Source: an uncultured Lachnospiraceae bacterium (GTDB taxonomy: Bacteria > Bacillota > Clostridia > Lachnospirales > Lachnospiraceae). From it: 51,349 nucleotides of DNA. The notes beneath the pieces are model-generated. The model worked only from the letters and a program-made list of their open reading frames with translations, made no database searches and was not told the origin of the DNA. Each line of letters starts with the position of its first letter. Position 1 is the stretch's first letter. The stretch lies in the NCBI GenBank assembly GCA_910588895.1, contig CAJUSS010000005.1:2342-53690 (forward strand). The letters run 5' to 3'. The position numbers and the translations under genes were made by a program. Positions 42,430 through 50,971 of the stretch are shown one piece after another.

Positions 42430-42470
42430 GCCCGATAGATCTGTGCGGTCAGGCAGCAGATCTATCGGGC
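42430..42470. repeat. Inverted repeat at the end of the broken hydrolase gene
   Basis: GCCCGATAGATCTG (42430-42443) and CAGATCTATCGGGC (42457-42470): perfect 14-base arms, 13-base loop, overlapping the hydrolase stop codon. There is no T-run on either strand. Confidence 0.75.
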
Positions 42471-43251
42471 ATCCACGATCAGGTTCCTGTCAAAAAATGT
42501 CCGGATCAGCGCCTTTGTCTCCGGCTGAAAAAATTCCTTCGTCCCATGTCCTGCGTTTTTCAGCGTGTAAAAGTCCGCCTTATCCTCCAGCCCCGCCTCC
42601 ACGATCCTGTCATAAAACCGCGCCCTGATCTCCCGGGGGACTAGGGCGTCGTGATCCCCATGGAGGATCAGCATAGGACACATATCTTTGCTCTCAAAGA
42701 TCAGATACGGCGGACTGGCCTGCCTCGCCCGTTGGAGCATGGTCTCTACCGGTCCGCCCACTCTTCGCTTTCATAACAGTCCGTGTTCATAGCTGCTAAG
42801 GCAGAAAGATGACCTCCTGCTGAACGCCCGATCACCCCGATATGATCTGGATCGATCTCATACTCTGCCCCATGGGCCCGCAAAAAGCGCAGGCCGTCTT
42901 TACATCCACGATCTGATCTGGGAAATGCCCCTGTGCGCTGCTCCGATAATACATAGATGCCACCACATAGTCTGCATCTGCTAAAAAGGCCATTTCCGCC
43001 ACCATCAGGTTCTTATCACAGCCTCGATAACCGCCGCCGGGGATCCAGAGGATGGCCGGCTTAGGGCTTTTATCCTCCCCCTCATCATCCCGGCCTGCCG
43101 CAAGGCGCATCTCGCTGTTGCCGTTCTGCAGCATGATGGACATCTTCAGCTCCAGCTCATTTCCCTCCAGGTCCTTTTGCCTGGAATATACGATGTTATC
43201 GAGAAAGTTGATGCTCTTGCGGGTGTTACCCGGATCGATCGTTTTTTTCAT
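42462..43251 (-). pseudogene. BD-FAE/esterase-type alpha/beta hydrolase, two frameshifts
   Basis: The N-terminal part from MKKTIDPGNTRKSINFLDNI has WIPGGGYRGCDKNLM (oxyanion region). The frame shifts near 42905; the next frame carries DHIGVIGRSAGGHLSALAA with the nucleophile Ser. It shifts again near 42760, and the third frame carries MLILHGDHDALVP (acid) and NAGHGTKEFF (His). All three parts of one roughly 264-residue hydrolase are thus present but out of frame. RBS GAGGGAAAAGAG before the ATG. The natural substrate is unknown. Confidence 0.85.
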
Positions 43252-43301
43252 CTCTTTTCCCTCTCCTCCATTTTCTGCTATGATCTTTCCACTTCCTGCT
43301 C

Positions 43302-43753
43302 TCACAGCATCTTATAGATCTTGATATCCACTCCCCGGACCCCGTCTACCGTGCTGCCGGATAAGCTCCCTACATAGACCCCGTAGTTCAGCCAATCATA
43401 CCTCCCCCGGGGTGCATGAAAGGATGGCGTGGTCTGGATTTTTTCGCATTATCCACATACTTATGCCCTAGGTTTTCGATCGCGATATACACGCCGTCAT
43501 CGGTCTGCAGCAGATATTTCGCAAAGACGGTCCGGGACTGGATGGTGGCCTCGCTGTCGCCGCCCACACCCAAGTTCCAGTCCGCTCCTCCGGCCACGAC
43601 CCGTCCCCGTAGCTTTTCTCCCTTAAAATGACCGCCCTTGATCTGGATCACCTTTAAAAATCCTCAGTCATTTCCACCCACCACCAGCCGGTCCTCCTCC
43701 GGACACTCTGCCCGGATCTCCATGACCAGCTCAGCATCTAGCTGTACCTTCAT
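43302..43753 (-). pseudogene. DUF3237-family gene with in-frame stop and frameshift
   Basis: Starts MKVQLDAELVMEIRAECPEE, meets an in-frame TGA after VVGGND (near 43662-43664), and resumes in the same frame with GFLKVIQIKGGHFKGEKL and VVAGGADWNLG. It shifts frame at a run of six A (near 43447-43452), and finishes in the next frame with TTPSFHAPRGRYDWLNYGVY and VDIKIYKML. DUF3237 proteins are small single-domain proteins often encoded beside catabolic hydrolases. Two independent lesions make sequencing error less likely. Confidence 0.8.
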
Positions 43754-43810
43754 CCTTCGCCTCTTTTCTGTATAGGATACACTCCTCACCGGACCCCCGT
43801 CTGTCCGCAC

Positions 43811-44707
43811 TTACCGCAGCCGGGCCTGTTTGATCGTCTCGATCACCAGCTCCTGGCCTTCCTCCCACTCTTCCGTACAGTGGATGATAAATCCATGCTT
43901 AGACTCTAAAAACCGTTTTACGGTGACCTTCACACCCATGGCTGCCATGCGGATGGCATACTGTTCATCCTCAAAGCGGAAATCATCCAGCCCAGCGCTG
44001 ATCACAAGCGCCTCCGGCAGACCCGTTAACATCGCATCGGATGCCAAAAGCGGACTGCAATAGGGGTCGTTTAACACTGTAAGGTCTCCGTTGGTGTAAG
44101 CCAGGTTGAACATGCGCCCCCGCTCCATCGGGATCATATTGGTAGCTGCCTCCGGCTTATCTGCCGGATCCGTTGCCATATCCAATGCTCCGTAATCCAG
44201 GACCTGCAGACACAGGGCAAAATCCCCGGTCTGGTTCGCCTTTAATGCCACCGCAGCCGTAAGGTTCGCCCCTGCACTGTGTCCGCCCATAGAGACCCGC
44301 TTTACATCCCCATCCCATTCCTCCAGCTTGGAAAATACCCATCTGCACACATCGTAACACTGGTCAATGGCGGTGGGATAAGGGTATTCGGGCGCCAGCG
44401 CATGATCCACATCCACCACGATCCCTTGGATGGCATGCGCCACCTTGGCTGAGTAGATCTCGTCCCGCTGCATGTGCGGCCGGACAAAACCTCCTCCATG
44501 TACATTGATATGGACCCGGCAATGCTCGGTCCTCCCCTTTGCGGTAAAGATATAACAGGTCACCGGCCCGCCCGCGCTCTCTAAAGTGATGACTTCCCTT
44601 TCGGCAAGATCTAGATCCTTAAGATATCCTAGCGTTATATTTTCTTTTACCACACTGTTCCCCCGCAGCTCTTGGATCATCTGGGCTTTTTGTTTTTCTG
44701 TTAACAT
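43811..44707 (-). CDS. HSL-family alpha/beta hydrolase (esterase/lipase)
   Basis: 298 residues, intact. Motifs are the oxyanion HGGGF near residue 70, the nucleophile in GGHSAGANLT, Asp in ISAGLDDFRFEDEQYA and His in ESKHGFIIHCT. Hormone-sensitive-lipase-type enzymes cleave small carboxyl esters. It is cytosolic, with no signal peptide. RBS AGGAAAGAG before the ATG. It is the only intact structural gene in the decaying tct-DUF3237-hydrolase run, so the ester it once processed was probably linked to the substrate of that transporter; it may survive only because it has not decayed yet. Confidence 0.87.
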   Translation of the reverse strand: MLTEKQKAQMIQELRGNSVVKENITLGYLKDLDLAEREVITLESAGGPVTCYIFTAKGRTEHCRVHINVHGGGFVRPHMQRDEIYSAKVAHAIQGIVVDVDHALAPEYPYPTAIDQCYDVCRWVFSKLEEWDGDVKRVSMGGHSAGANLTAAVALKANQTGDFALCLQVLDYGALDMATDPADKPEAATNMIPMERGRMFNLAYTNGDLTVLNDPYCSPLLASDAMLTGLPEALVISAGLDDFRFEDEQYAIRMAAMGVKVTVKRFLESKHGFIIHCTEEWEEGQELVIETIKQARLR

Positions 44708-44725
44708 CTCTTTCCTCCTTGTATA

Positions 44726-45217
44726 TCATGCCGTCTTCTTTTTCCCAAACAGCGGCTTGACATAGGGAGCCGCCACACAGATCACCGCTATCAGCAGGAA
44801 CACGGCAGAGATGGGCCAGCTGTAGGTTAGAGGAGATCAGCGCGCCGCCTACCGATGCGTTGTTGGAGGTCTCCGATGCCCAGATCCCTCCCGGCTCGCC
44901 TTGTCCGAAAGTCTCCGGGTGCTTGCTACCGGACTTTGCCTGGGCATATGCTACCATATTGGAAAGACCGCCGCCCCCAAGATCCCGATCAGCGTGGCCG
45001 GGATGAAGCCGCCGGAGATACCGCCCACCCACACCGCGATCAGCATGGTGAAAGAAAGGGCATCATCCATCCCAAAGGTCAGCGGGAGCAGCAATGATAC
45101 GCCCAGTCCACCGGATAAGCCGGGGATCGCGCCAAAGATGATCCCCACTATAGTGCATAAAAAGATGACCAGGATCGAAAGCGGGTTGAACAACCCTAAA
45201 AGTTCTGTAAAAAACAT
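44726..45217 (-). pseudogene. Eroded TctA (tripartite tricarboxylate transporter large permease)
   Basis: Only three pieces of a normally about 500-residue membrane protein remain. These are the N-terminus (PLSILVIFLCTIVGIIFGAIP, then GLSGGLGVSLLLPLTFG and GGFIPATLIGILGAAVFPIW), an internal piece in another frame (AYAQAKSGSKHPETFGQGEP, ASETSNNASVGGAL), and the C-terminal helix in a further frame (WPISAVFLLIAVICVAAPYV, then KPLFGKKKTA and stop). Several internal deletions and frameshifts have occurred. It lies just downstream of the tctC remnant. Confidence 0.85.
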
Positions 45218-45229
45218 GACCTTCCCCCC

Positions 45230-46097
45230 TTAGAACAGCTTGCCTGCCGGTGCAAAGCAGTACAGATGGGAGGACCAGATCACATCCTGGATCGGCTCCC
45301 AGTCCGGATAATTCTCTTCTGGCTTTCCTGAGCCCAGGACACCTAAGACCTTCAGCTTACCGGCGTCCTCATATTCTTTGGCACTGCCCAAGGAGCAGTT
45401 CGCTACATCGATGATCCCGCCGGCTACATTAGGTCAGCTTATCTGCCTCGGAGGAGCACTCCACCATGTTCAGCTCCACACCACAGTTTTTCTGGACCTG
45501 GCCAAAGATGGAGTGGGTGGTCCCATTGGTAGCGATCACCGTGGTCACATCACCTGGATGCTCCTTTGCATAGGCGATAGACTCATCCCAGGTGTCATAT
45601 GGCGTATCCGGACTGCAGATGATCGCCTGGGAGCCCATGTCCGCCACTTCACCTACTACACGGGATTCCGTGCTGGGATCATACTCTACCGCACCAGTCA
45701 GATATTTGCAGATCAGCGTACTGTGCTGGAACAAAAAGGTCGTACCATCTGCGTTAGCCGAGCGCAGGTTCTCGTAGCCTTCTGCTTCCGTATCATAATC
45801 GCTGGTGGCAAAATTCCCGCCGGTAGACTTCTGGAGCGATCCCTGTACATAACGGGTATAGATATCGGTGATCCCTCCCGCCTTAGAAGGGACTAAAAGC
45901 TGCACCGAAGAGCCCGGCCAGGACCCATCCGCAGCTGGAGCTGCTTCCTCCGTCTCACCGCCCCCTCCAGCCGTTGTAGCTGTCGCGGCCTCTGTTGCCG
46001 ATGGAGCCGGCGCCGAATTTGCACCGGCGCAGCCTGCCAGAAGGCTCATCATCAAAAATCCTGCGGACAATCCTTTGATCCATCTGCTTTTTCTCAT
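45230..46097 (-). pseudogene. Frameshifted and shortened TctC solute-binding lipoprotein
   Basis: MRKSRWIKGLSAGFLMMSLL with lipobox LLAGC, a linker rich in Ala/Thr/Glu, then the TctC fold (SVQLLVPSKAGGITDIYTRY, TTFLFQHSTLICKYLTG, ATNGTTHSIFGQVQ). The frame breaks after EADKL near 45430. The remainder, in the next frame, reads VAGGIIDVANCSLG, KLKVLGVLGSG, HLYCFAPAGKLF and stops, so the last part of the protein is also missing. The stop is directly followed by the RBS of the tctA remnant: tctB, normally between them, has been deleted. Confidence 0.85.
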
Positions 46098-46306
46098 CTT
46101 ACTCGTTCTCCTTCTCTTTTATATATTTTTTTCTAATAGTACGCATAAGTTCTTTTCATACTTGCAATTCAAAAGATCAGCAAGTATACCGATAAAGAAA
46201 GCCCTATCATGAACAGATATAGGCGATATCACCTGATCTTTCTCTGTTGACCCTATTATATCCGTTGACCTTACTGCAAGCAATCGCGAAAAAGCTATCA
46301 AAAACA

Positions 46307-46342
46307 TTAGTAAAAACTATATATCATTTTTCTTTTTACTAA
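46307..46342. promoter_or_regulatory. Operator-like palindrome before the LysR gene
   Basis: TTAGTAAAAA and TTTTTACTAA, perfect 10-base arms 16 bases apart, ending just before the RBS (GGAAAGGAG) in the divergent tctC/LysR intergenic region (46098-46358). It suits binding by a LysR-type regulator, or it may be a leader hairpin. No consensus promoter for either direction was convincing here. Confidence 0.55.
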
Positions 46343-46358
46343 TAGGAAAGGAGCTTCG

Positions 46359-47120
46359 ATGAACACTCGTCCATATGAATATCTGCTGGCGATCTCTGAA
46401 AACGGGAGCTTATCCAAGACCGCACAGGCACTAGGTATCTCCCAGCCCACTTTGTCCAATTTTCTTTCCGGTACGGAACGCCAGATGGGACACGCCCTTT
46501 TTGAGCGCAGCGGCAGAGTCCTGATCCCCACAGAGGCCGGGCTGATCTATCTGGACACCTGCCGACGTATCCTGGAGGTCATCTCCCAGACCTATCACGC
46601 CATCGCCAGCTTAGAAGACCGCTATCGGGAAGTCTTTACTGTCGGGGTCACCCCTTACCGGGGTAGCCAGGTGTTCAGCGAGATCTTCCCGGAATTTTAC
46701 CATAAATTCCCAGTTATAAAGATCGACCTGGTAGAGGGCTATATGGGCGCGATGTGGGGCGACCAGACCACCAACAGCCGGATCACGAAGAGCTTCCTTG
46801 CGCGCAACGATATCACACCCACCGTAGTCTATGAGAGCAACAATGCACTGCTGATCAACGGGATGCTCCGCGCCGGGATCGGGGTCGGCTTTCTGCCCGC
46901 CAGCTTCTGCCTCCCCGGTCAGGAACGGGTCTACTTTTCCATTACCCCTCCTCTGCGCAGCCTGGTCGGCGTCTTCTTTTCCAAAGATCATGTGCTCACT
47001 AAGGCTCAGCGCTATTTTATCTATCTGATCACCCGGCTCCAGGCTAAGAGCAGCCAGAATGGAAGCACTTATCTAAATGAAACCGCAAAGAAGATCCTGC
47101 GGGAATTTGAAAAAGGATAA
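46359..47120 (+). CDS. LysR-type regulator with an apparent internal deletion
   Basis: 253 residues against a usual 290-300. The DNA-binding helix-turn-helix is intact (YEYLLAISENGSLSKTAQALGISQPTLSNFLSGTERQMGHALFER) with its linker helix. The effector domain begins normally (VFTVGVTPYRGSQVF, KIDLVEGYM), but then jumps from GAMWGD to TTNSRITKSFLARNDITPTVVYESNNALL, which normally lies some 50 residues later. Subdomain RD-I therefore seems partly lost in frame. It is divergent from the broken tct genes it presumably controlled. Confidence 0.85.
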   Translation: MNTRPYEYLLAISENGSLSKTAQALGISQPTLSNFLSGTERQMGHALFERSGRVLIPTEAGLIYLDTCRRILEVISQTYHAIASLEDRYREVFTVGVTPYRGSQVFSEIFPEFYHKFPVIKIDLVEGYMGAMWGDQTTNSRITKSFLARNDITPTVVYESNNALLINGMLRAGIGVGFLPASFCLPGQERVYFSITPPLRSLVGVFFSKDHVLTKAQRYFIYLITRLQAKSSQNGSTYLNETAKKILREFEKG

Positions 47121-47137
47121 AAAGGAGACACTGCCCT

Positions 47138-47971
47138 ATGGATACCCGACAGTTAGGATATATCTTGGCGATCGCGGAAGAAAAGAACCTTTCCCGCGCA
47201 GCAGAAAGGTCCTTTATCACCCAATCTGCCTTGAGCCAGCAGCTGGCAAAATTAAAAAAAGATGGGCTCCCGCCGCTTTTTGTGCAGAAAAAACGGGAGA
47301 TGCTGCTCACCGCCGCCGGTAAGATCTATGTAAATGGAGCAAGAGCTGTTTTAAAGCTGGAAAAGGATGCCCGTGAGGCCTTGCAGAATCTTTCCTCCAA
47401 CCGGATCCGCACCTTCCGCATCTCGATCGCCTCCTATTTAAAGCCTTTGTTCTATATCCATGCCCTGCCGGCGCTCCGTCACGCCTTGCCCCAGGCCGAT
47501 ATAAAGATCTTAAATCTGCGGGCCGGCCAGGCCAGGCTGGCTTTGGAGACCGGTGAGACAGATCTGGCCTTTTTTCCCACTCTCCACCCTACCCATGAGC
47601 TGTTTTCCTACACAAAGCTCCAGGAGGATGAGCTGGTGCTCACTCATCTCCCAAATAGCGCACCTAAGACCCTCCCCTTTACCCTGCCGGAGGAAGGGAC
47701 CCATCTGCGGAGCATCTGTGACCACGCATTGACCGATGACCGGCTAAAGCCCCATCTGTATGTAGAGACCAATGACCTGGAGACCGCCTCCCGCCTGGCC
47801 CTATTAGGCGAATGTACCTCCATCCTCCCCAGGAGCCGCATGACCGACCCGGACTTAGAGCTCTCTTCCTTTGAGCTTCCCTGTTATTTCTACGTCGTAG
47901 CCGCCTGTCGGAAGAACACTCACCAGCCCCTTATACAGGAGGCTATACGAGAGATGGGACGGTTGCTGTGA
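47138..47971 (+). CDS. LysR-type regulator
   Basis: 277 residues, full-looking. The N-terminal helix-turn-helix is YILAIAEEKNLSRAAERSFITQSALSQQLAKLKKDG, followed by a wing LTAAGKIYVNGA. The effector domain is TFRISIASYLKPLF to the C-terminus with a typical LALLGECTSILPRS segment. It starts 17 bp after the first LysR gene with its own RBS (AAAAGGAG), so both are cotranscribed. The target is unknown; the secreted esterase downstream has its own promoter. Confidence 0.88.
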   Translation: MDTRQLGYILAIAEEKNLSRAAERSFITQSALSQQLAKLKKDGLPPLFVQKKREMLLTAAGKIYVNGARAVLKLEKDAREALQNLSSNRIRTFRISIASYLKPLFYIHALPALRHALPQADIKILNLRAGQARLALETGETDLAFFPTLHPTHELFSYTKLQEDELVLTHLPNSAPKTLPFTLPEEGTHLRSICDHALTDDRLKPHLYVETNDLETASRLALLGECTSILPRSRMTDPDLELSSFELPCYFYVVAACRKNTHQPLIQEAIREMGRLL

Positions 47972-48027
47972 CACTTACTGTAAAGGCTCAGCGCCGACGG
48001 GCACATGGAGGTTTAGCAAGAACCCGA

Positions 48028-48056
48028 TTGACAAACCTGGAAAAAAACAGTAAAAT
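48028..48056 (+). promoter_or_regulatory. Promoter of the secreted esterase
   Basis: TTGACA (48028-48033), 17-base spacer, TAAAAT (48051-48056); leader of about 140 bases. Confidence 0.78.
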
Positions 48057-48204
48057 CTACTTATGGTACTTGTGTTCCTGCCTTGCGATACGGCATTATC
48101 TGTGTATAGCAAAGAGGATCTCTGTAAATTTATTTGTGCAGATCTCACAACAGCCGATGACCAAGGCCGCAGCACAGAAAATATACTTTAGGAGGAACTG
48201 ACCC

Positions 48205-49599
48205 ATGAGAATGAAAGCATTATCCAAACTACTGGTCTGTGGCTTGACAGCAGCGCTTCTGACAGGCTTCGCCACTACCGCCTACGCAGCTCCTGATACG
48301 GCCCAGGTCCCCACAGACACCTATCCCTGCCAGCTCTACGGCGAGGTGACCGATGCCGGACAGGTGGTCAAAGGTCTGACCATCGACTTCGGTGCCGGCC
48401 GCATAGTCAGCAATGTGGATAAGGACACCTTCACCGTCCACGCCAACGCATCCACGGAAGCCTTCCGCGCAGGTAAGGACTTAGAAAGCTATGGCGATTA
48501 TGACATCGACCGTAAGATCGCCAGCGCCAGTGCAGACGGGCAGCTCGCCGTCCTGCTCTTCGACCGTTCAGAGGGCGCTACCTTAGCCTACACCTCCGGC
48601 GCAAGGAATTATCCGGCCACCCTCACCTACACGATCACCCAGAACAAGCCGGTGACCCTGATGGCCGCCGACGGCACGGTGATCAACGATCAGTACATGG
48701 CAAATTATGTATGCAACAATGTGGTGTTCGATGAGGAGACCGCGAAGTTCCAGTCCGTAAAAGTGAACGGCGGCATCAACTACCAGTTCTATAACGCCGG
48801 ACAGGGCGTGGATAAGCTGGTGGTCTGGTTCCACGGCAACGGCGAGGGCGACCTTTTAGGTTCCCAGAACAATGTAGCGCAGATGCTGGCCAACCGAGGT
48901 ACGGTCGCATGGGCTTCTGAAGAATTCCAGAGCATCTTAGGAGGCGCTCATGTGATGGCTTTCCAGGCTCCGGATACCTGGTACTACGCACAGCAGGACG
49001 GCCTTTTAGATATGGCGGCCAATGAGATCAACGCCGTGATCCGTCAGTACGGCATCGATCCAAAGAAGGTGGTCGTCTCCGGTTGTTCCGCAGGCGGCTA
49101 TATGACCACCAGGATGCTGATCGCTCATCCCAACATGTTCGCGGCAGCTATGATCAACTGCCCGGCGCTGGATGTAGCTACAGCCCGCGGCGGCCAGACA
49201 CCGACAGATGAGGAGCTGGCATCCATCAAAAATTCCGATACCGCAGTCTGGCTGGTACAGGGTCTGACCGACGGGTCCGTAGCCACCGATAAGTGCTCCA
49301 GACGGATGTTCAACATCCTGACCAAGGGCATGGAGGTCAGCGACAGACGGATCGCACAGCACTTCCCGCAGGATTCCCCGATGACCACTTATGAGACCGG
49401 GGATAATAAGTATAAATTATCCCTGTATGACACTACTGTAGACGGCAAGCTCCGTTTTGCCGAGGACTATGACTGGGACGGCACCATGGAAGAGGTGACC
49501 TACAGCAACCACTGGTCCTGGATCTACACACTGAAGAATAACCCACAGGCCGCCGACGGTACACATATCGTCAACTGGGCAGCCGGGTTTATCAACTAA
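48205..49599 (+). CDS. Secreted prolyl-oligopeptidase/CE1-like serine hydrolase
   Basis: 464 residues. The signal peptide MRMKALSKLLVCGLTAALLT is cleaved near AYAAPD. An N-terminal beta-rich domain covers about 30-200 (LYGEVTDAGQVVKGLTIDFG, ASADGQLAVLLFDR), then an alpha/beta hydrolase core with WFHGNGEGD (oxyanion), VSGCSAGGYMTTRM (nucleophile Ser preceded by Cys), a candidate Asp in QGLTDGSV and His in YSNHWSWIYT. This resembles PHB-depolymerase/feruloyl-esterase-like exported esterases of gut Lachnospiraceae. The substrate is unknown. RBS GGAGG nine bases before the ATG. Confidence 0.88.
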   Translation: MRMKALSKLLVCGLTAALLTGFATTAYAAPDTAQVPTDTYPCQLYGEVTDAGQVVKGLTIDFGAGRIVSNVDKDTFTVHANASTEAFRAGKDLESYGDYDIDRKIASASADGQLAVLLFDRSEGATLAYTSGARNYPATLTYTITQNKPVTLMAADGTVINDQYMANYVCNNVVFDEETAKFQSVKVNGGINYQFYNAGQGVDKLVVWFHGNGEGDLLGSQNNVAQMLANRGTVAWASEEFQSILGGAHVMAFQAPDTWYYAQQDGLLDMAANEINAVIRQYGIDPKKVVVSGCSAGGYMTTRMLIAHPNMFAAAMINCPALDVATARGGQTPTDEELASIKNSDTAVWLVQGLTDGSVATDKCSRRMFNILTKGMEVSDRRIAQHFPQDSPMTTYETGDNKYKLSLYDTTVDGKLRFAEDYDWDGTMEEVTYSNHWSWIYTLKNNPQAADGTHIVNWAAGFIN

Positions 49600-49633
49600 T
49601 GATCTTCATCCGTTCAAGATAAGATACTGTGAG

Positions 49634-49665
49634 CGGCCCTGCCATCTGGCAGGGCCGTTCCTTTA
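49634..49665. terminator. Terminator after the secreted esterase
   Basis: CGGCCCTGCC-ATCT-GGCAGGGCCG, perfect 10-bp stem, then TTCCTTT on the plus strand; it sits between convergent genes. Confidence 0.8.
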
Positions 49666-50967
49666 TCCGATCATCCCCGCCAAACGGGGTAGCAGCAAGC
49701 TGACCGCCGGCACATAGGTGACCAGCATGAGCCCCAACAGGATCGCCGCATAGTAAAACAGCATATAGGGCATGACATCCGAAAGGGAGGTCCGCCCCAC
49801 CTTTATGGCTACGAACAAGGTATTCCCTACGGGAGGCGTGATGTTGCCGATGCACAGGTTATAGACTAAGATCAGCCCGAACTGGACCGGGTGCATCCCG
49901 AAGGCCTGGACTACCGGAAGGAACAAGGGGCTGAAGATCAAGATCGCAGGGGTCACATCCATAAAGGTGCCTGCCACCAACAGGATCAGGTTCATGAGCA
50001 GCAGCAGGAGGACCTTGCTGTCTGTCAGGCTTAAGAGAGTCTGGGAGATCGCCTGGGGGATCTGGGTGAACGCCATGACCCAGCCTAAGATATTCGATAC
50101 CCCGATCAGGAACACGATCATCCCGCTCATCTTTGCACTGTCCACCAGGATCTTCCAAAACCCTTTTACCGTGATATTCCGGTAGCAGATCCCTAAAAAC
50201 AGGGCATAGGCCACGGCTATGGCTGACCCTTCCGTGGCGGTAAAGATACCGGCCACGATCCCCCCGATCACCACCACGATCAGGGACAGAGACGGGATCG
50301 CGCGGAGGGTGGCCGCCCCAAGGATCTTCCAGTCAAAGGCCCCGGGCGTCCCCTTATACCCTTTCTTCCCTGCGATGAGCACCGCCACCAGGACGCAGCA
50401 CAGCGCCCACAAGATCCCCGGCAGATAGCCCGCCAAGAACAGCGCCGCCACAGAGGTGCCGCCGGACACCAGGGAATAGGTGATCAAGGTATTGGAGGGC
50501 GGGATCAAAAGCCCCGAAGGCGCAGAGGCCCCGTTGGTGGCCGCACAGACCGCCCTATCGTAGCCCTGCTGCTCCTCCCCCTCCTGCACCATGCTGCCCA
50601 CAGCGGCCGCAGCCGCCGAGGCAGAGCCGGAGATCGCGCCAAATAAGGCATTGGCACCCACATTGGTCACCAGGAGCGCGCCGGGGAGCTTTCCCAAGAG
50701 CGCCATCACGAAGTCCACCAGACGCTTTGCGATGCCGCCCTGGTTCATCAGGTTCCCGGCCAGCACAAAGAAGGGGATAGCCGTCAGACTGAACTTGCTC
50801 ATCCCCACAAAGGTCCTCTGGGCAGCGGTCAGCACCGACACATCTAATGGCACGGTCTTAAGGATCGCTGCCAGGGCGGAGATACCGATCGCATAGGAGA
50901 TCGGGATGCCTGCCGCCAGCAGGATGGCCAGGACCAGCAGGATGATCGTTAAAGATTGCATCGCCAT
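49663..50967 (-). CDS. TRAP transporter large permease (DctM type)
   Basis: 434 residues, about twelve predicted membrane helices: IILLVLAILLAAGIPISYAIG, FFVLAGNLMNQGGIAKRLVDF, LLVTNVGANALFGAISGSASAAAAAVGS, LLIPPSNTLITYSLVSG, FTATEGSAIAVAYALFLGI, and NLCIGNITPPVGNTLFVAIKV. These are the conserved DctM signatures. It carries the sodium-driven import of a C4-dicarboxylate or related acid. It lies just after the small-subunit remnant; the ATG at 50967 is near the small subunit's stop. The binding protein is outside the window. Confidence 0.93.
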   Translation of the reverse strand: MAMQSLTIILLVLAILLAAGIPISYAIGISALAAILKTVPLDVSVLTAAQRTFVGMSKFSLTAIPFFVLAGNLMNQGGIAKRLVDFVMALLGKLPGALLVTNVGANALFGAISGSASAAAAAVGSMVQEGEEQQGYDRAVCAATNGASAPSGLLIPPSNTLITYSLVSGGTSVAALFLAGYLPGILWALCCVLVAVLIAGKKGYKGTPGAFDWKILGAATLRAIPSLSLIVVVIGGIVAGIFTATEGSAIAVAYALFLGICYRNITVKGFWKILVDSAKMSGMIVFLIGVSNILGWVMAFTQIPQAISQTLLSLTDSKVLLLLLMNLILLVAGTFMDVTPAILIFSPLFLPVVQAFGMHPVQFGLILVYNLCIGNITPPVGNTLFVAIKVGRTSLSDVMPYMLFYYAAILLGLMLVTYVPAVSLLLPRLAGMIG

Positions 50968-50971
50968 AGCT

